Positions 7,868 through 16,028 of a stretch of DNA of 64,000 nt are shown piece after piece. The number at the start of each line of letters is the position of its first letter. Position 1 is the first letter of the stretch. The notes beneath the pieces are model-generated. The model was not told where the DNA came from and made no database searches. It saw only the letters and a list, made by a program, of their open reading frames with translations. The DNA is taken from contig DASXEW010000003.1 in NCBI GenBank assembly GCA_036489885.1, forward strand, positions 992,001 through 1,056,000, given 5' to 3'. Position numbers and translations under genes: made by a program. The stretch is from Candidatus Baltobacteraceae bacterium. GTDB taxonomy: Bacteria > Vulcanimicrobiota > Vulcanimicrobiia > Vulcanimicrobiales > Vulcanimicrobiaceae.

Positions 7868-8662
7868 TACCGGTTAATACGCAAGGCGGCTCTATTCGCC
7901 GTGTTCTGCGTGATGCTTCTCGCGCTTGCACCGGCGCAAGCGGCCGAAAACGCGCATCCTCAAGTGCTTCCGACGCTCTCGCCGTTCCGCACCGCCCTGC
8001 ACCTCAAGCTCGGCGACCAGCTCCCGTCGACGCCGTTTATCGATCAAACCGGTAAACCGTTCAGGTTTGCGGATTGGCGCGGTAAGTACGTCGTGCTCGC
8101 GTTCATTTACACGCGCTGCAGGGATGCCCGCGAGTGTCCGCTCACATCCGCGAAATTCGGGCAGCTGCAAACGCGACTCGGCGACGAGAGCCGTCTGGCG
8201 GAGGTCACGATCGACCCGGAATACGATCGTCCTGATGTTTTCGCTGCGTACGCCAAGACATTTCACTTCAACCGCGTCGAGCTTCTGACCGGCGATCCGA
8301 ACGCCGTGATGGATTTTTCCGCAGCGCTTGGCGTCAATGCGTTCCAAGATCCGACCTACGGCTTCATTCACAACGAAAATACGGTCATCGCCGATCCCCA
8401 GGGCAGGATCATCGAGATGATCGCGGAGAGCTCATGGTCGCCCGACGAGATCGTATCGGTGATCGCGCACGCCCAAAATCGTCCGAGTAATCCGATCGCG
8501 CGTCTTGACCTCGCGCTCAGCGAAGCGGCCGTTGCGGTTTGCGGCAATTCGGTCGCCGGTTTTTCGGGACTCCTCGACTTGGGCGTCGTGCTTATAATCG
8601 TGGGGGCGGGCGGTTGGATCGTGTTCCGCGTTGCGCGTACGATTGCGCGCGGCAGCACCTAA
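7865..8662 (+). CDS. SCO1/SenC-family copper chaperone with C-terminal membrane anchor
   Basis: A 265-residue thioredoxin-fold protein that would deliver copper or electrons to the CuA site of oxidase subunit II. It has a signal peptide (LFAVFCVMLLALAPAQA), then the fold beginning PFIDQTGKPFRFADWRGKYVVL. The metal/redox cysteines are C85 and C91 in a CX5C arrangement (CRDAREC), not the common CX3C. The conserved histidine lies in YGFIHNENTVIADPQG. A C-terminal hydrophobic segment (SGLLDLGVVLIIVGAGGWIV) should anchor it in the membrane. Its location between the cox operon and cydAB fits oxidase assembly. Confidence 0.88.
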   Translation: MYRLIRKAALFAVFCVMLLALAPAQAAENAHPQVLPTLSPFRTALHLKLGDQLPSTPFIDQTGKPFRFADWRGKYVVLAFIYTRCRDARECPLTSAKFGQLQTRLGDESRLAEVTIDPEYDRPDVFAAYAKTFHFNRVELLTGDPNAVMDFSAALGVNAFQDPTYGFIHNENTVIADPQGRIIEMIAESSWSPDEIVSVIAHAQNRPSNPIARLDLALSEAAVAVCGNSVAGFSGLLDLGVVLIIVGAGGWIVFRVARTIARGST

Positions 8663-9630
8663 GCGCTCAGGCGCCTGACGACGAAGAACGTGTACGTGCT
8701 CACGAGGATGAGTCCGACCAGCGTGGCCGAGATTCCCCAAACCATTGCCTGGGGTGACGCGCTCGCAGCGTAGATCGTGAGGCCGCCCGGGCCTGCGAAG
8801 TCAGGCAAGAGATATGGGTAGATCGTCGCGGCCGCCGCGACGAGCAGACCCGCGATGAATACGGTCGAACAAACGAACGGAGTCTTTTGCGATTCGCTCG
8901 AGAGCCGAATCCGCAAGAGAATGAATGCTGCCAGCGAGATTAGCGCAATTATCGCGAGCCATGGGCGCGAAAAGACAACGGGCCGGATTGCGAGCGTGAG
9001 GATCGTGATGACGATGTAAAGTGCGAGAACGATCCACCAGAGGCGCGCGATCGTATCGCGGCTGCGTACACCAATCTCCCCGCCCGCGACCATCCACAGG
9101 AACGTCGCGCCGTGTTGCGCAAGCGCGGCGACCGCGAACAAACCGACGGCGATTGCGTAGGGATTGAGCAAGAAGGCGAAGGTTCCCATGAAAAATCCGC
9201 TCGCGTGCAGTGGGAGGCCGCGAACGAGATTTCCGATCGTAAGACCGAAAAGCAAAATCAGCAGCGCACTCGCTGCGCTGAACGCGGTGTCCCAGAACGC
9301 ATGCCACAGCTCACTTGGGAAATGCTCGCGGACTTCCATCGCGATTCCACGGAACATCAAGAGCCACAGCACGATCATGAACGGCAAATAGAATCCGGAG
9401 AATGCGGATGCGTACGCCAGGGGAAAGAGCGCGAACGAAACAGCGCCCGCTGCGATCAGCCAGACTTCGTTGCCGTTCCAGTATGGGCCGATCGCATGCA
9501 TGGCGGCGGCGCGATCCTCTTCATTTCGGGAAACGAACGGCGCCAGCGCGCCGACACCAAGATCGTAGCCATCGAGCAGCACGTACACCGCGATCATGAA
9601 GGCGAGGATGGCGAAGGCAAGATCACTCAT
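8659..9630 (-). CDS. cydB: Cytochrome bd ubiquinol oxidase subunit II
   Basis: A 323-residue integral membrane protein with about eight or nine helices. The N terminus FAILAFMIAVYVLLDGYDLGVGALAPF carries the DGYDLG motif diagnostic of CydB, followed by WNGNEVWLIAAGAVSFALFPLAYA. It pairs with CydA to form the quinol-oxidising, high-affinity bd oxidase. Its start overlaps the cydA stop by 8 bases, and its 3' end overlaps the convergent SCO gene by 4 bases. Confidence 0.96.
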   Translation of the reverse strand: MSDLAFAILAFMIAVYVLLDGYDLGVGALAPFVSRNEEDRAAAMHAIGPYWNGNEVWLIAAGAVSFALFPLAYASAFSGFYLPFMIVLWLLMFRGIAMEVREHFPSELWHAFWDTAFSAASALLILLFGLTIGNLVRGLPLHASGFFMGTFAFLLNPYAIAVGLFAVAALAQHGATFLWMVAGGEIGVRSRDTIARLWWIVLALYIVITILTLAIRPVVFSRPWLAIIALISLAAFILLRIRLSSESQKTPFVCSTVFIAGLLVAAAATIYPYLLPDFAGPGGLTIYAASASPQAMVWGISATLVGLILVSTYTFFVVRRLSA

Positions 9631-10936
9631 GCGCGGGACCGAGCCCGATCTCGCGCAACACCAAGTATAAGTAGGTCACGCCCAGCACGAAATACATCCC
9701 GAGAAAACCGATCAGCGTGAAGAGCACTTCGCCCGAGCCGACGTTCGCGGAAACGCCTTCACTCGTGCGCATGACGCCGTAAATGATCCAGGGTTGACGT
9801 CCTACTTCGCTGGTTATCCAGCCCGATTCGATTGCGATATACGGAAAGGGCATCAGCAGCATGAGGATCCAGAGTATCGCGCGCGTCGTATAGAGCCGCT
9901 TGAGCAAGAGAAGCAAGACGGCAAGTCCGCTTGCGGCTAAGAAAATCGTACCGAGCCCGACCATGACGTGATATGCGTAGTACGTCAGCTCGACGGGTGG
10001 CCACAAAACTGTCGCGTAGTTCGTAAGGCCGTCGACGTTTGCATCGAAGTTGCCGTACGCCAAGAAGCTAAGGAAGCGCGGGACGAAGATCGGGTCGATC
10101 AGCGTCTTGTGTGCGACGTCCGGCATGCCGATGATCGCGAGCGGCGCGCCGCGCGTCGTTTCGAACAGCCCTTCCATCGCGGCGAGCTTGACCGGTTGAT
10201 AGACCGTCACGTCGTGCCCGTTGCGGTCGCCGGTCGGAAAAATCACGAGACACGAGGCGACGAAGGCGACGATCGCTCCCGCGCGCACGAAGCGCCGCCC
10301 AATCGGTTCGTCCCGTCGCGCCAGCACGTAATACGAACCGATGCCGGCCAGAATGAAGCCGCCCGCGACAGCCGCGCTGACGATGACGTGCGTGAACTGC
10401 CAAAACGCAAACGGCGATAGAAGAACGGCTGCGATATCATCGAGTACGATCGTGCCCTCAGGTGTGGCGTGGTATCCGACCGGGTGTTGCATCCAGGCAT
10501 TGGCTGCAACGATGAAATAGCCCGAGATCCACGAGCCGATCCAGACGCAGAATGCGGAAGCGACGTACCAACGCGACGAGACGCGCTGCTTACCGTAGAG
10601 CAGAATCCCGAGGAAGACCGACTCCAGGAAGAACGCGTACATGCCTTCCATTGCGAGCGGCTGCCCGACGACGGAACCGCTCTTCGCAGAAAACGTCGCC
10701 CAGTTCGTTCCGAATTGAAATTCCATCGGAATGCCGGTGACGACGCCGGCTGCAAAATTGAAGGTGAAAATCTTCGTGAGAAAGCGGGCGATCGAATCGG
10801 CTTGCGCATCGCCTCGGCTCGCGCGATAGACGTACCACGCGATGAACGGCCCGAGCCCGAGCGTTCCGATCGGGAAAAGATAATGGAACATCACCGTAAA
10901 GGCGAACTGCAGCCGGTCGACGATTACGACGTCCAC
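9623..10936 (-). CDS. cydA: Cytochrome bd ubiquinol oxidase subunit I
   Basis: The 437-residue haem-bearing subunit of cytochrome bd. It starts with GTG and begins VDVVIVDRLQFAFTVMFHYLFPIGTLGLGPF, containing the first haem-ligand histidine. A second ligand region is QFTHVIVSAAVAGGF, the haem b558 and quinol region includes FPTGDRNG, and the GRQPW motif (EVGRQPWIIYGVMRT) near the C terminus is a CydA signature. The length and short Q-loop region suggest the short-loop (CIO-like) subfamily. It is the first gene of a cydAB operon; no CydX-like small subunit was seen downstream. Confidence 0.96.
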   Translation of the reverse strand: MDVVIVDRLQFAFTVMFHYLFPIGTLGLGPFIAWYVYRASRGDAQADSIARFLTKIFTFNFAAGVVTGIPMEFQFGTNWATFSAKSGSVVGQPLAMEGMYAFFLESVFLGILLYGKQRVSSRWYVASAFCVWIGSWISGYFIVAANAWMQHPVGYHATPEGTIVLDDIAAVLLSPFAFWQFTHVIVSAAVAGGFILAGIGSYYVLARRDEPIGRRFVRAGAIVAFVASCLVIFPTGDRNGHDVTVYQPVKLAAMEGLFETTRGAPLAIIGMPDVAHKTLIDPIFVPRFLSFLAYGNFDANVDGLTNYATVLWPPVELTYYAYHVMVGLGTIFLAASGLAVLLLLLKRLYTTRAILWILMLLMPFPYIAIESGWITSEVGRQPWIIYGVMRTSEGVSANVGSGEVLFTLIGFLGMYFVLGVTYLYLVLREIGLGPAHE

Positions 10937-10987
10937 TGCGTTGCCTTAGACGCGGAAAGTGGTGGTCCCGCGGAGCTGGGGTGGTGT

Positions 10988-11593
10988 TTAGCTGCTAGCG
11001 GGCGCGGGTGCGGGTGGCTGTCCCGGAGCTGGAGGACCTTGCATCCCTGGACCGTTGTGGTAGCGCATCATTCCTGGCGGCCCTGGCGGAAACGGCATTC
11101 CACCATGTTCTCCGCCATGACCAGTCGCGACCATCAGGACGATTTCGCCGGCGCTAGGCTTGTGACGGTGGCGGTTCCCCCAGGCGGGCCGTTTCCCGCC
11201 TTGTGCACCTTGCGCGCTTTGGTGTTGCTTCATCATCGCTGACATCGCGTCGTGCATTTGCGTCATCGCCGACGTGTGCGCTGCAAGCACCGCACTCTTT
11301 TCACTTGGGCTGAGCGCAGCATCGAGGCGTGCGGCTGCAGCTTTATGATCGGGGTTCGCTGCAATTGCCATGTTGCCGACAAGGCTTGCGAGCAGCTCGC
11401 GGTGCGCCGGCGACAGCGTTGCGAGCACTTGCGCTCGCTCTGCACGGTGGATCTTCTCCATTTGCTCGAAGCCCTGTCGCCTTCCGGCGATATCAGGGCC
11501 CTGAGGTGGCATCGGCGGCGGTGCGTTTTGCGCCAGGACGGCCGATGGTAAAAGGAGCCCGCACAAAGCGACAAGCCCGAAAAATTGCTTCAT
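10988..11593 (-). CDS. Hypothetical secreted Pro/Gly/Met/His-rich protein
   Basis: A 201-residue protein with a clean signal peptide (MKQFFGLVALCGLLLPSAVLA). The mature part starts with a Pro-rich stretch (APPPMPPQGP), continues with an amphipathic helical region rich in Ala, Glu and Arg (EKIHRAERAQVLATLSPAHR), and ends in a low-complexity tail rich in Gly, Pro, Met and His. The helical region resembles Spy/CpxP-like or heavy-metal-resistance periplasmic proteins in character, but the LTxxQ motif is not evident, so I do not assign it. It lies upstream of cydA on the same strand. Confidence 0.7.
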   Translation of the reverse strand: MKQFFGLVALCGLLLPSAVLAQNAPPPMPPQGPDIAGRRQGFEQMEKIHRAERAQVLATLSPAHRELLASLVGNMAIAANPDHKAAAARLDAALSPSEKSAVLAAHTSAMTQMHDAMSAMMKQHQSAQGAQGGKRPAWGNRHRHKPSAGEIVLMVATGHGGEHGGMPFPPGPPGMMRYHNGPGMQGPPAPGQPPAPAPASS

Positions 11594-11642
11594 GCGCGCA
11601 GAATAGCAACCAATGCTTAAAGGCTGCTCGGAAGCCCCTTGG

Positions 11643-12353
11643 CTATTGTGAGACGAGCGTTAGCGTCGAGGGGTCGAGTTGGTAGTTCCCCGGAGCAACC
11701 ATTGAATTCGGGAACGCGCAGATCACGCTGTTGTCGGGGCCCCAAATGACGACGAGATCGGGTGGTCCGCACGGCGTTTGCTGCAAGCCGTAATCGGCAA
11801 GCAGCTGGGCACCCGCGCTGTCGGGCTCGACTTGATACGATTGATAGACGTCGTTGTTCGCATCGACGAGCGTCCCAAACAAAATCGCCGTCGTATCCGC
11901 GAACGCCCACGGGCCCCAGAATCCACCGCCCCAATAAATCGGAGCCGGTGTCCATGCGACGCCACGATTCCAATACCACGCTCCGCCGTTAGCATGCGGA
12001 TTGCGAACGGACGCCCCATGAAAGCCGCGCGCAACCGGTTGCGGTACGCGAACCGGACGCGCCACCGGCTGCGGCCGCATCTGTGGTTGCGGTCGAGCTT
12101 GGGGCTGCGGTTGTCGAACTTGCGGCTGCGGCTGTCGTACCGGGCGCTGTGGTGCGATGTCGCGATTGAAGTTGAACCCGCCGGTATTCGCGGGCGGAGC
12201 AACGCGCGCTTGTGGTTGCGGTTGCGGGCGGCTGACGGGCGCAGGGCGTGAAACCGGCTGCGGTGCGCGTGCGCCTCCGCCACCGCGGTCACGCTGCGCG
12301 TATGCGATGCTCGGAAGTGCGGCAAGCAGAAGTACGGCGACTATGCGTTTCAC
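11643..12353 (-). CDS. Secreted Pro/Gln/Arg-rich repeat protein of unknown function
   Basis: A 236-residue protein with a signal peptide (MKRIVAVLLLAALPSIAYA), then a long basic low-complexity region (about residues 20-110) built of short PQPQ/RPQP/VRQPQ repeats, then a globular-looking C-terminal domain (about 112-236) rich in aromatic residues (GGAWYWNRGVAWTPAPIYWGGG) with two cysteines. The repeat region may bind polyanions or the cell wall; no family is recognised. Its start overlaps the stop of the upstream secreted-protein gene by 4 bases, so the two are probably co-translated. Confidence 0.72.
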   Translation of the reverse strand: MKRIVAVLLLAALPSIAYAQRDRGGGGARAPQPVSRPAPVSRPQPQPQARVAPPANTGGFNFNRDIAPQRPVRQPQPQVRQPQPQARPQPQMRPQPVARPVRVPQPVARGFHGASVRNPHANGGAWYWNRGVAWTPAPIYWGGGFWGPWAFADTTAILFGTLVDANNDVYQSYQVEPDSAGAQLLADYGLQQTPCGPPDLVVIWGPDNSVICAFPNSMVAPGNYQLDPSTLTLVSQ

Positions 12354-12793
12354 TTGACCGCGTCCAAATGTCCGGTTGCGCTGAAATACGTTCCGCGCGA
12401 CGTATGTAAGAAGACAATGACGGAGTGCGGCGCGACGACCTCACTCGAATGCAAGAGATGGTGCGGTTGCGCGGTCAAATTGACGTAGAAGACGCCGTGC
12501 GTAATCGCGATTTGATGCGTGCGGTCGGGCTTGTGCAGAAATACTTGGAAGGGCAGACATCGTTGCAATTCGTGCGGAAACGAACACGCCGCACTCACGA
12601 TCTGCAAACGGTCTTTTCGATCCGGGCTGCGCAGCCATAGGGTCGTCCCGGACAGCGTCGCGTGAACGTCGCGGTAGACTTGCGTCGAACCGTCGTTCTG
12701 CTGTACGCGCACGACCGCCGTGGCACGAGCAGCGCTCGTTGCGAATAGCGTCATCGCGAATAATGCGCACAGGAGAGCAGCAGCTCGTTTCAT
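12350..12793 (-). CDS. Hypothetical secreted beta-rich protein
   Basis: A 147-residue protein with a signal peptide (MKRAAALLCALFAMTLFATSAARA). The mature part looks beta-rich (AVVRVQQNDGSTQVYRDVHA, TTLWLRSPDRKDRLQIV) with two cysteines (ACSFPHELQRC) and a His-rich segment (AQPHHLLHSSEVVAPHS). I do not recognise a family. The ATG at 12793 is chosen over much longer upstream starts because the signal peptide begins exactly there. It is translationally coupled to the Pro/Gln-rich secreted protein downstream. Confidence 0.7.
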   Translation of the reverse strand: MKRAAALLCALFAMTLFATSAARATAVVRVQQNDGSTQVYRDVHATLSGTTLWLRSPDRKDRLQIVSAACSFPHELQRCLPFQVFLHKPDRTHQIAITHGVFYVNLTAQPHHLLHSSEVVAPHSVIVFLHTSRGTYFSATGHLDAVK

Positions 12794-12842
12794 GCAGCCG
12801 TCTTCGGCGGGACCGGATTCGCATCCCGTAGTACTGAAGGCC

Positions 12843-13283
12843 ATGTTCGGTAACATTCTCGTCGCGATCGACGAGTCGTCGCAGGCCGCGGCCGCGCTTG
12901 ACACGGCGATCGATCTCGCGAAAGCATTGAAATCCGCGGTCACCCTAGTGCACGCACTAGATCCGACCACGATTGCGACCAGCGCCGATGACGCCGGCGC
13001 GACCAGCGTGATCGAGATCGAGCTCGACGAGCTCCAGGCAGCTGCGAAGGAGCTCGTCGAGGCGACGAGCGCTCGCGTCCGCTCGGCCGGCCTCGCGGTC
13101 GAGGCCATCGTTCGCGACGGCCCGCCCGCTCGCGTCATTCTCGATACCGCAGTGCGCAGCAACTGCGACCTGATCGTCATGGGCACACACGGCCGTCACG
13201 GCGTCGCGCGCTTCTTCGTCGGCAGCTGTGCGGAGGCGGTGCTGCGTGAATCGCCAATTCCGGTGCTCGTGAAACGGAGTTGA
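12843..13283 (+). CDS. Universal stress protein (UspA family, ATP-binding type)
   Basis: A 146-residue alpha/beta protein starting MFGNILVAIDESSQAAAALD. The UspA ATP-binding motif Gx2Gx9GS is visible as GTHGRHGVARFFVGSCAEAV, followed by the typical C terminus SPIPVLVKRS. Such proteins bind ATP and are induced under stress; the exact partner is unknown. It starts 49 bases from the divergent secreted-protein gene and is followed after one base by a cytochrome c gene, so the two may be co-transcribed. Confidence 0.9.
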   Translation: MFGNILVAIDESSQAAAALDTAIDLAKALKSAVTLVHALDPTTIATSADDAGATSVIEIELDELQAAAKELVEATSARVRSAGLAVEAIVRDGPPARVILDTAVRSNCDLIVMGTHGRHGVARFFVGSCAEAVLRESPIPVLVKRS

Positions 13284-13284
13284 G

Positions 13285-13767
13285 ATGGTTCGTTATACTC
13301 TGCTCTTGGGTTTGCTTTTGGTATGCGTCGCCGGCGCGGTTGCGAACGCGGCCTCGAGCTCAAGCACGCCGATGATCGAGCGCGGTAAGTACCTCGTCAG
13401 GTTCGGCGCCTGCAACGATTGCCACACGCCGGGGTGGCGGGAGACGTTTGGTAAGGTGCCGGTTTCAAAATGGTTGATCGGATCGAACGTCGGTTTTCGC
13501 GGACCGTGGGGAACGATCTATCCGGCCAACGTACGACAACGCTTCACTCAAATCACCGAAGACGAGTGGCTTGCGATGGTTCGTACGCGCGAAGGTCCGG
13601 CACCGATGATCTGGCACGATCTGCGCGTGCTCTCGCTCAACGACCAGCGCGCAATCTATCGTTTCGTGCGTAGCTTAGGCAGCGCGGGTCCGCCGACGCT
13701 ACAGGACGTGCCGGCGCAAGTCGAACCGAAGACGCCGTATATTACGACGGTGCAGCCGACGAAGTAA
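13285..13767 (+). CDS. Secreted c-type cytochrome, monohaem
   Basis: A 160-residue protein with a signal peptide (YTLLLGLLLVCVAGAVANAA) and one haem-binding site CNDCH within YLVRFGACNDCHTPGW. That context resembles the cytochrome domains of membrane dehydrogenases and some oxidase partners. Possible Met ligands lie in EGPAPMIWHDLR. It would carry electrons in the periplasm, perhaps toward the caa3 oxidase encoded nearby. Its 3' end overlaps the convergent MFS gene by 26 bases. Confidence 0.88.
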   Translation: MVRYTLLLGLLLVCVAGAVANAASSSSTPMIERGKYLVRFGACNDCHTPGWRETFGKVPVSKWLIGSNVGFRGPWGTIYPANVRQRFTQITEDEWLAMVRTREGPAPMIWHDLRVLSLNDQRAIYRFVRSLGSAGPPTLQDVPAQVEPKTPYITTVQPTK

Positions 13768-15097
13768 GTCCGCTTCCGCGAGCTTCCGCTGCACGCGATT
13801 TCAAGAGAAATGTCAGCGTCAGCGTCACGATTGCAACCATCGCGAGCGTTACGTAGAGGTCGACGTAACCCGCCGGGCCCGGATGGCTTCCTGCGATCCC
13901 GCCTGCAAGTCCGGCGCCGACGATCTGTCCGATGATCAGGAATATCGAAAGCAGCCCGACAGCTGTCGCGCGCTGTGTGTCGTCGACTTCGCGCGTCACG
14001 ATGTAGCGCGTCGGTGCGCCGAGCAGCGCGCCGAAACCGATTCCGGCAACCACCATCGACAAAATCGCGCCGAGCAAACTCTGCATCGAGAACGCGAACA
14101 GCAAAAGGCCGGCGCTCGTGACCAACGTTCCGAGCGCGAGAACTGCACGGCTCCCGATTGCATCGAGCGCGCGCCCAGCACTTGGAATCACGAGTACGAA
14201 CATGAAGGCACCGATGGCGGCGATGGCGCCGGCCATGACGAGCGAGATGCCTTGCGCGGCCACGAGCGCGGCCGGGATGAAGAACAAGCCGCCTTCGAGC
14301 GCGCCGATCAAGATTTCGAGACCGTAGGTGATCATGATTTGCCGGTTGCGGAGAAGCGAGGGTGCGATCACCGGTTGTGCGGCGCGGCGTTCGACCGGAA
14401 CCAGCGCGAGAAAGCAAACGACGGCAAGCGCGATCGAAAACGCGGCGGGTGCATTTGCCGTTGCAACCCTTGCGTCAAGCTGCAAGAGTCCGGTCATCGT
14501 CGCGAGCAAACCCACGCCCAGGAGCACGATGCCGGTTGCATCGAGCGGACCGCGTACCGCCGGTGCAATGGCGGGAACGTAACGCTGCGCGAGCACGATC
14601 ACGATAAGCGCAAGCGGGATGTTGGCTACAAAGATCCAGTGCCAGGAAAAAAAGTGCGAGATCGTTCCACCGACGAGTGGTCCGATGATTGCCGCAAGTC
14701 CCCACGTCGCCGCGACGAGGCCGAGCGCAGCGCCACGGCGCTCGGGCGCGATGCGATCGGCGATCGCAGCCGTCGCAACGGGAAAGATCCCGCCCGCGCC
14801 CGCGGCTTGAATCGCGCGCGCAATCAAAAAGACATCGAAGCTGGGAGCGACGATCGCAAGAATGCTGCCGGCGCCGAAAATCGAGACGCACAATATGTAG
14901 ATCGAACGCCGTCCATAGCGATCCGCGAGCTGCGTCATGATCGGGATGGCGACGACGTTTGCGAGCAGGTAAAGCGTGAAGACCCATGCGAGCTGGCGTG
15001 CGCCGATGCCGAACGTCGCGCCGAGTGCCGGGAGCGCCGGCGAGAGTACGCCGAGATCGAGCGCGCCTGCGAAGACGCCGAGCCCGAGCGTTAGCAG
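13742..15097 (-). CDS. MFS multidrug-type transporter (start uncertain, probably CTG)
   Basis: A transporter of about 451 residues with 12-14 helices. Motif A is present as LADRYGRRSIYI, and the N half contains GAGGIFPVATAAIADR and GPLVGGTISHFFSWHWIFVAN, typical of the DHA2/EmrB-like drug exporters. The first ATG, at 14938, would remove the whole first helix, which is clearly encoded upstream (LGVFAGALDLGVLSPALPALG). Between the preceding in-frame stop (near 15128) and that helix there is no ATG, GTG or TTG, only CTG at 15097, and it has no good Shine-Dalgarno sequence. It may be read by coupling to ctaB just upstream. The substrate is unknown. Confidence 0.8.
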   Translation of the reverse strand: MLTLGLGVFAGALDLGVLSPALPALGATFGIGARQLAWVFTLYLLANVVAIPIMTQLADRYGRRSIYILCVSIFGAGSILAIVAPSFDVFLIARAIQAAGAGGIFPVATAAIADRIAPERRGAALGLVAATWGLAAIIGPLVGGTISHFFSWHWIFVANIPLALIVIVLAQRYVPAIAPAVRGPLDATGIVLLGVGLLATMTGLLQLDARVATANAPAAFSIALAVVCFLALVPVERRAAQPVIAPSLLRNRQIMITYGLEILIGALEGGLFFIPAALVAAQGISLVMAGAIAAIGAFMFVLVIPSAGRALDAIGSRAVLALGTLVTSAGLLLFAFSMQSLLGAILSMVVAGIGFGALLGAPTRYIVTREVDDTQRATAVGLLSIFLIIGQIVGAGLAGGIAGSHPGPAGYVDLYVTLAMVAIVTLTLTFLLKSRAAEARGSGLTSSAAPS

Positions 15098-15104
15098 GAG
15101 CGGT

Positions 15105-16028
15105 CTATGCGAGGATTCGATCGATCACCATGGCTGCGCAGATCAGCGCCAAGTAAAGCAACGAGAATTTGAACAGACTACGTGCCCACCGTCGAGTTTC
15201 GTCCTGCGTGAGCTTGATCGCATCGTACACGAAGATGGCACCCAGGATCGTCGCGCAAATGCCGTAGATCGCGCCCATTACGTGCAGATCGACGAGCGTG
15301 AGTGACACCGCGACCAGGACGAGCGTATAGAGCATGATCTCGCGCTTCGTTCGCGTGACGCCGTAAACGTTTGCGAACATCGGTACGCCCGCGCGATCGT
15401 AGTCGGCGTTCGTAATCAACGAAAGCGCCCAAAAATGCGGCGGCGTCCACAAGAAGATGATCGCGAACAAACCCAGCGCCGGGAGTCCGATTTGATGCGT
15501 TACCGCAGCCCAGCCGACGAGCGGCGGAACGGCGCCGGCAGCGCCGCCGATCACGATGTTCTGCGGCGTACGGCGCTTGAGCCACACGGTGTAAACCAGA
15601 ACGTAATAGAGATTACCGGCGAGCGAGAGCGCGGCGGCGAGCCAACCGGCGAATACGAAGAGAATTCCAATCCCGGTGATTCCCGCGAGCGTCGCAGCAA
15701 CGAGCGCATTGCGCACCGAGATGCGGCCGGTTACGACCGGCCGCAACATCGTTCGCCGCATGACGCGATCGATGTCGCGATCGATGACGCAGTTGAAAGC
15801 GCCGGCCGAGGCTGCCGAAAGCGCGCCGCCCATCAGCGTCCAGAACAGTAATTCCGGCGACGGCATGCCATGCGCCGCCATCAGCATGGCCGCGGCCGTC
15901 GTGACCAACAGCAGATAGACGATACGCGGCTTGCCGAGCTCGTAGTAATCGAGAAGCACGCCGCGCCAACCGGCGGCGTATTGTTTTGCTGCGACCGCGC
16001 TGCCGTCGACGCGAGAGAGCGTGTTCAT
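15105..16028 (-). CDS. ctaB: Protoheme IX farnesyltransferase (haem O synthase)
   Basis: A 307-residue UbiA-superfamily prenyltransferase with about nine helices that adds a farnesyl group to haem B. The first Asp-rich motif is NCVIDRDIDRVMRRT and the second region is LITNADYDRAGVPMF, preceded by WTPPHFWALS; all are characteristic of CyoE/CtaB. The ATG at 16028 overlaps the ctaA stop by 4 bases; an upstream extension would be read from within ctaA and is rejected. It supplies haem O to the next enzyme, CtaA, for haem A of the caa3 oxidase. Confidence 0.96.
   Translation of the reverse strand: MNTLSRVDGSAVAAKQYAAGWRGVLLDYYELGKPRIVYLLLVTTAAAMLMAAHGMPSPELLFWTLMGGALSAASAGAFNCVIDRDIDRVMRRTMLRPVVTGRISVRNALVAATLAGITGIGILFVFAGWLAAALSLAGNLYYVLVYTVWLKRRTPQNIVIGGAAGAVPPLVGWAAVTHQIGLPALGLFAIIFLWTPPHFWALSLITNADYDRAGVPMFANVYGVTRTKREIMLYTLVLVAVSLTLVDLHVMGAIYGICATILGAIFVYDAIKLTQDETRRWARSLFKFSLLYLALICAAMVIDRILA

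Noticed and set aside
13883-15094. Long plus-strand open frame of 403 codons opposite the MFS gene
   Set aside because: It is the antisense shadow of a GC-rich transporter gene; its product is extremely rich in Arg, Asp and Glu with no recognisable motif.
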